Below, one piece after another: positions 28,676 through 30,659 of a stretch of 30,659 nt of DNA. Location of the stretch: positions 1 through 30,659 of the forward strand of contig JBJMHU010000115.1 in assembly GCA_045807225.1 (NCBI GenBank). Direction: 5' to 3'. Numbering within the stretch: the stretch's first letter is position 1; every line of letters begins with the position of its first letter. The notes under the pieces are model-generated. The model had not been told where the DNA came from. It was given only the letters and a program-made list of their open reading frames with translations, and did not search any database. The position numbers and the translations under genes were made by a program. The DNA comes from Fodinibacter sp045807225. Its GTDB lineage: Bacteria; Actinomycetota; Actinomycetes; Actinomycetales; Dermatophilaceae.

Positions 28676-30010
28676 TCAGTGTGGAGCAGGGTCCCCTCGG
28701 CGCGCACCGCTGTTCTGCGCCGCGTCGTCGCGCAGCCGGTCGAGCCGGGTCATCACCGGCGTCGCGAGGATGCCGTGCAGCAGCACCGAGAGCGCGATCG
28801 TGAAGCCGACCGTCGACCAGAGCCAGCGCTCCTCCGGGAAGGTCGCAGCACCTGCCGCGTAGGCGACGTAGTAGATCGACCCGACCCCACGCACGCCGAA
28901 GAACGCGACGACCCACCGCTCCCGGTGGTCGAGCCCCTTGGCCCCCACCTGGCTGCGGTGCCCGAGGAACGACAACCACCCCGCCACCGGCCGGATGACG
29001 AGCACCAGCGCCAGGCTGACGAGCACCCCCCGCCAGTCGAGGTTCTCGAGCAGGCCGTTGGTCAGGGCGAAGCCCAGACCCAGCAGGACCACGAGGGTGA
29101 GCAGCGTCTCGAGCCGGTTGATGACGTCGTGCATGTGCCGGTGGTAGTCGTGGCCGCGCTCGACCGAGCGGACGGTGAGCGCGCTGGCGAACACGGCGAG
29201 GAAGCCGTAGCCCCCGACCAGCTCCGCGGCGCCGTAGGCGAGGAGCAGCGCGGCCAGCGCGAGCAGCGGCTCGCCGACCTCGGCCAGCCGTAGGGATCGG
29301 GCCGGCGCCCGGAAGGCGAGCCGCGCCATCCCCCACCCGACGGCCACCCCGACCAGCACGCCCACGACCACCTTGCCGACCAGCTCCCAGGCGACCCAGC
29401 CGAACCCCCACTGCGACACCGGGCCCAGCGTGGCGAGGAAGATCGCCGCGTAGACGAAGGGGAAGGCCAGCCCGTCGTTGAGCCCTGCCTCGCTGGTCAG
29501 CGCGAACCGCACCTCGTCGTCCTCGTCGATCTCCTCGACGTCGCCCTCGAGGGTCGGCCCCTCGACCTGCACGTCCGAGGCCAGCACGGGGTCGGTCGGC
29601 GACAGTGCCGCCCCGAGGAGCAGGGCGGCCGGCGCGGCAACACCCAGCGGCCCCCAGGCGAGCAGGGCGACGGCACCGATCGTGAGGGGCATGGCGATGC
29701 CGAGCAGCCGCCAGGCCGGCGACCACGCGCGCCATGACTCGCGGCTTCGCCACCGCAGCGGGCGGTCGAGCGCCAGGCCGACACCCATCAGCGCCACGAG
29801 CACGGTGATCTCGGTGACGTGCTCGATGAGCGGCCGGGCGGCGACCGGGTCGAGCGCGACGTCGGCCAGGGGCGGCAGCAGCCCGACCGCCATCCCGGTG
29901 GCCACGAGCACGATGGGCGCGGACAGCGCCCAGCGGTGGAGCAGCTGCGGCAGCACGGCGGCCAGGAGCAGTGACCCCCCGAGCAGGAGGTACACCAGCT
30001 CGGGCTTCAC
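28676..30010 (-). CDS. CPA1-family (NhaP-type) cation/proton antiporter
   Basis: A 444-residue antiporter with about twelve membrane helices. ALSPTDPVLASDVQVEG and FALTSEAGLNDGLAFPFVY hold the TDP and ND motifs of the ion-binding site in the CPA1 family; the Asp of the ND pair is the likely cation ligand. An acidic loop (EEIDEDDEVR) sits directly before the ND helix. VVAFFGVRGVGSIYYVAYA is the later conserved G-R-G helix. It exchanges Na+ or K+ for protons and may help pH or salt balance. The GTG start overlaps the DinB-like stop by 4 nt; no ribosome-binding site, so translation is coupled. LysE follows 5 bp downstream. Confidence 0.9.
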   Translation of the reverse strand: MKPELVYLLLGGSLLLAAVLPQLLHRWALSAPIVLVATGMAVGLLPPLADVALDPVAARPLIEHVTEITVLVALMGVGLALDRPLRWRSRESWRAWSPAWRLLGIAMPLTIGAVALLAWGPLGVAAPAALLLGAALSPTDPVLASDVQVEGPTLEGDVEEIDEDDEVRFALTSEAGLNDGLAFPFVYAAIFLATLGPVSQWGFGWVAWELVGKVVVGVLVGVAVGWGMARLAFRAPARSLRLAEVGEPLLALAALLLAYGAAELVGGYGFLAVFASALTVRSVERGHDYHRHMHDVINRLETLLTLVVLLGLGFALTNGLLENLDWRGVLVSLALVLVIRPVAGWLSFLGHRSQVGAKGLDHRERWVVAFFGVRGVGSIYYVAYAAGAATFPEERWLWSTVGFTIALSVLLHGILATPVMTRLDRLRDDAAQNSGARRGDPAPH

Positions 30011-30576
30011 GGGGAGTCGACCCCGACGTCCCACAGGTGGTGGCGCAGGTCGTGCAGGGCGTACTGCCCCAGCGTGAGCACCGTGAACTCCGACCCGTTC
30101 GAGCGGATGCCGGTGCGCGCCCATCCGTCGTCCGGCACCTGCGCATAGGCGGCCGCGAACGAGGCACCCGCCTGGGTCAGCTCGGCGGCGACCACGGCCG
30201 GGTCCTGCTCGCCGTAGCGGTCTGCCACGGCGCTCTGGTCCTGGTCCCAGTTGGCGAAGGCCGGCGACTCCTGGGTGAGCATCAGGGCGAGCCGCTCCTG
30301 GAACAGCCGGCAGACGTCGCGCACGTGGCAGGCGTACTCCAGCGGCGACCACGTCGACGGCGACGGGCGCCGATCGGCATCCGGCCGCCCGAGCACCGCC
30401 GGCCACGGGTCGGTGAACGCGGTGACCAGCCCGGCGATCTCGGCCGCCTCGACGGTGGCCGCCGTGAAGCCGCAGTCGAGGCAGCGCTCGCGCAGGGTCC
30501 AGGTCCAGGCCTTGTCGGCCGGGGAGATCGCGGCGTCGCCGGGGTCGGCGAGGTCCTCGGGCGGCGGGGAGGTCAT
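30007..30576 (-). CDS. DinB-like metal-binding four-helix protein
   Basis: A 189-residue protein of the DinB/YfiT superfamily. Three metal-ligand histidines are in place: His84 (YACHVRDVC), His175 and His179 (LHDLRHHLWD), on a four-helix bundle; STWSPLEYACHVRDV is the usual second-helix signature. An N-terminal segment with Cys32 and Cys35 (RCLDCGF) is an extra feature. Many members are thiol-dependent S-transferases using mycothiol or bacillithiol, so a mycothiol-linked role is possible, but is inferred only from the family. The ATG lies 6 nt after TAGGCT. It is the first gene of the DinB-antiporter-LysE operon. Confidence 0.82.
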   Translation of the reverse strand: MTSPPPEDLADPGDAAISPADKAWTWTLRERCLDCGFTAATVEAAEIAGLVTAFTDPWPAVLGRPDADRRPSPSTWSPLEYACHVRDVCRLFQERLALMLTQESPAFANWDQDQSAVADRYGEQDPAVVAAELTQAGASFAAAYAQVPDDGWARTGIRSNGSEFTVLTLGQYALHDLRHHLWDVGVDSP

Positions 30577-30582
30577 GCGGGA

Positions 30583-30588
30583 AGCCTA
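30583..30588 (-). promoter_or_regulatory. -10 element of the DinB-antiporter-LysE operon (leaderless)
   Basis: Minus-strand TAGGCT, six bases (TCCCGC), then ATG 30576: an exact TANNNT-N6-ATG arrangement. A TTGACA sequence (minus strand, 30648-30653) is too far away to be its -35. Confidence 0.6.
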
Positions 30589-30633
30589 CGCAGCGAAAGG
30601 GCCGTCTCCGCTGGGAAGCCGCACGGGGTGCTG

Positions 30634-30639
30634 TACCTT
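30634..30639 (+). promoter_or_regulatory. -10 element of a gene entering the right edge
   Basis: TACCTT, seven bases, then GTG 30647. It matches the leaderless pattern of the window and would drive a gene divergent from the DinB-like gene. Confidence 0.35.
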
Positions 30640-30646
30640 CCACACT

Positions 30647-30659
30647 GTGTCAAGCGCAT
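30647..30659 (+). CDS. Possible start of a gene cut by the right edge
   Basis: GTG TCA AGC GCA T... would encode (M)SSA at the start of a new protein. The only support is the TACCTT-N7-GTG spacing and the divergent orientation. Four codons are too few to identify anything. Confidence 0.3.

Noticed and set aside
30648..30653. TTGACA on the minus strand as -35 of the DinB operon
   Set aside because: It lies about 60 bp from the TAGGCT -10, and no -10 hexamer stands 16-18 nt after it.

Overview
The window is a chromosomal segment of a high-GC Gram-positive bacterium, most likely an actinobacterium of the order Micrococcales (Intrasporangiaceae-like; genus not resolved). The grounds are the very high GC content, DtxR/IdeR-type iron boxes, a CsoR copper sensor, flavin/F420-type split-barrel oxidoreductases, and many genes whose start codon lies 6-7 nt after a TANNNT -10 hexamer, the usual layout of actinobacterial leaderless mRNAs. 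No rRNA, tRNA, CRISPR array, insertion sequence or phage gene was seen. The content is mostly ordinary housekeeping and nutrient-uptake genes, densely packed with frequent 4-nt stop/start overlaps.

Layout. (1) 1-602: the 3' end of bioA. (2) 675-3247, minus: feoA-feoB-feoC ferrous iron uptake operon with an iron box overlapping its promoter. (3) 3458-4442, plus: a phytanoyl-CoA dioxygenase-like gene with a near-consensus sigma70 promoter that overlaps a perfect 14-bp palindrome. (4) 4487-5832, minus: a five-bladed propeller (GH43-like) protein and a PPOX-type flavoprotein. (5) 5862-7183, minus: a multi-pass membrane protein with its YtrA-type GntR regulator. (6) 7432-9268, plus: bioF-bioD, which with bioA supply three of the four late biotin-synthesis steps (bioB is not in the window). 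(7) 9378-11718, plus: low-molecular-weight protein tyrosine phosphatase, purB and a two-helix membrane peptide. (8) 11961-15182: a CoA-binding-fold protein (minus), then csoR-copA copper efflux (plus) behind a CsoR-type operator. (9) 15207-20480: a glyoxalase-like protein, a SpoU/TrmH RNA methyltransferase, two tandem PAP2 phosphatases, a DUF1206 membrane protein, a Cof-type HAD phosphatase and a second PPOX protein. (10) 20485-25319, minus: a complete ferric-siderophore uptake operon (lipoprotein, two FecCD permeases, ATPase, siderophore-interacting reductase) under a second iron box. (11) 25396-26664, minus: serS. (12) 26665-27135: a 470-bp gene-free stretch with a REP-like cluster of GAGTCAGGG words. 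(13) 27136-30576: a fluoroacetate-dehalogenase-family hydrolase (plus), then DinB-like protein, CPA1 antiporter and LysE exporter as a minus-strand operon. A further gene probably begins at the right edge.

Metals are the main functional theme: ferrous import, ferric-siderophore import with cytosolic release, and copper export, each behind a recognisable metal-sensor operator. The more unusual signals are the window-wide leaderless promoter pattern, the over-used strand-symmetric word GGATGCC/GGCATCC, the PhyH promoter-operator, the REP-like cluster, and several motif departures (FeoB G4 motif, second PAP2 enzyme, dehalogenase arginine pair).
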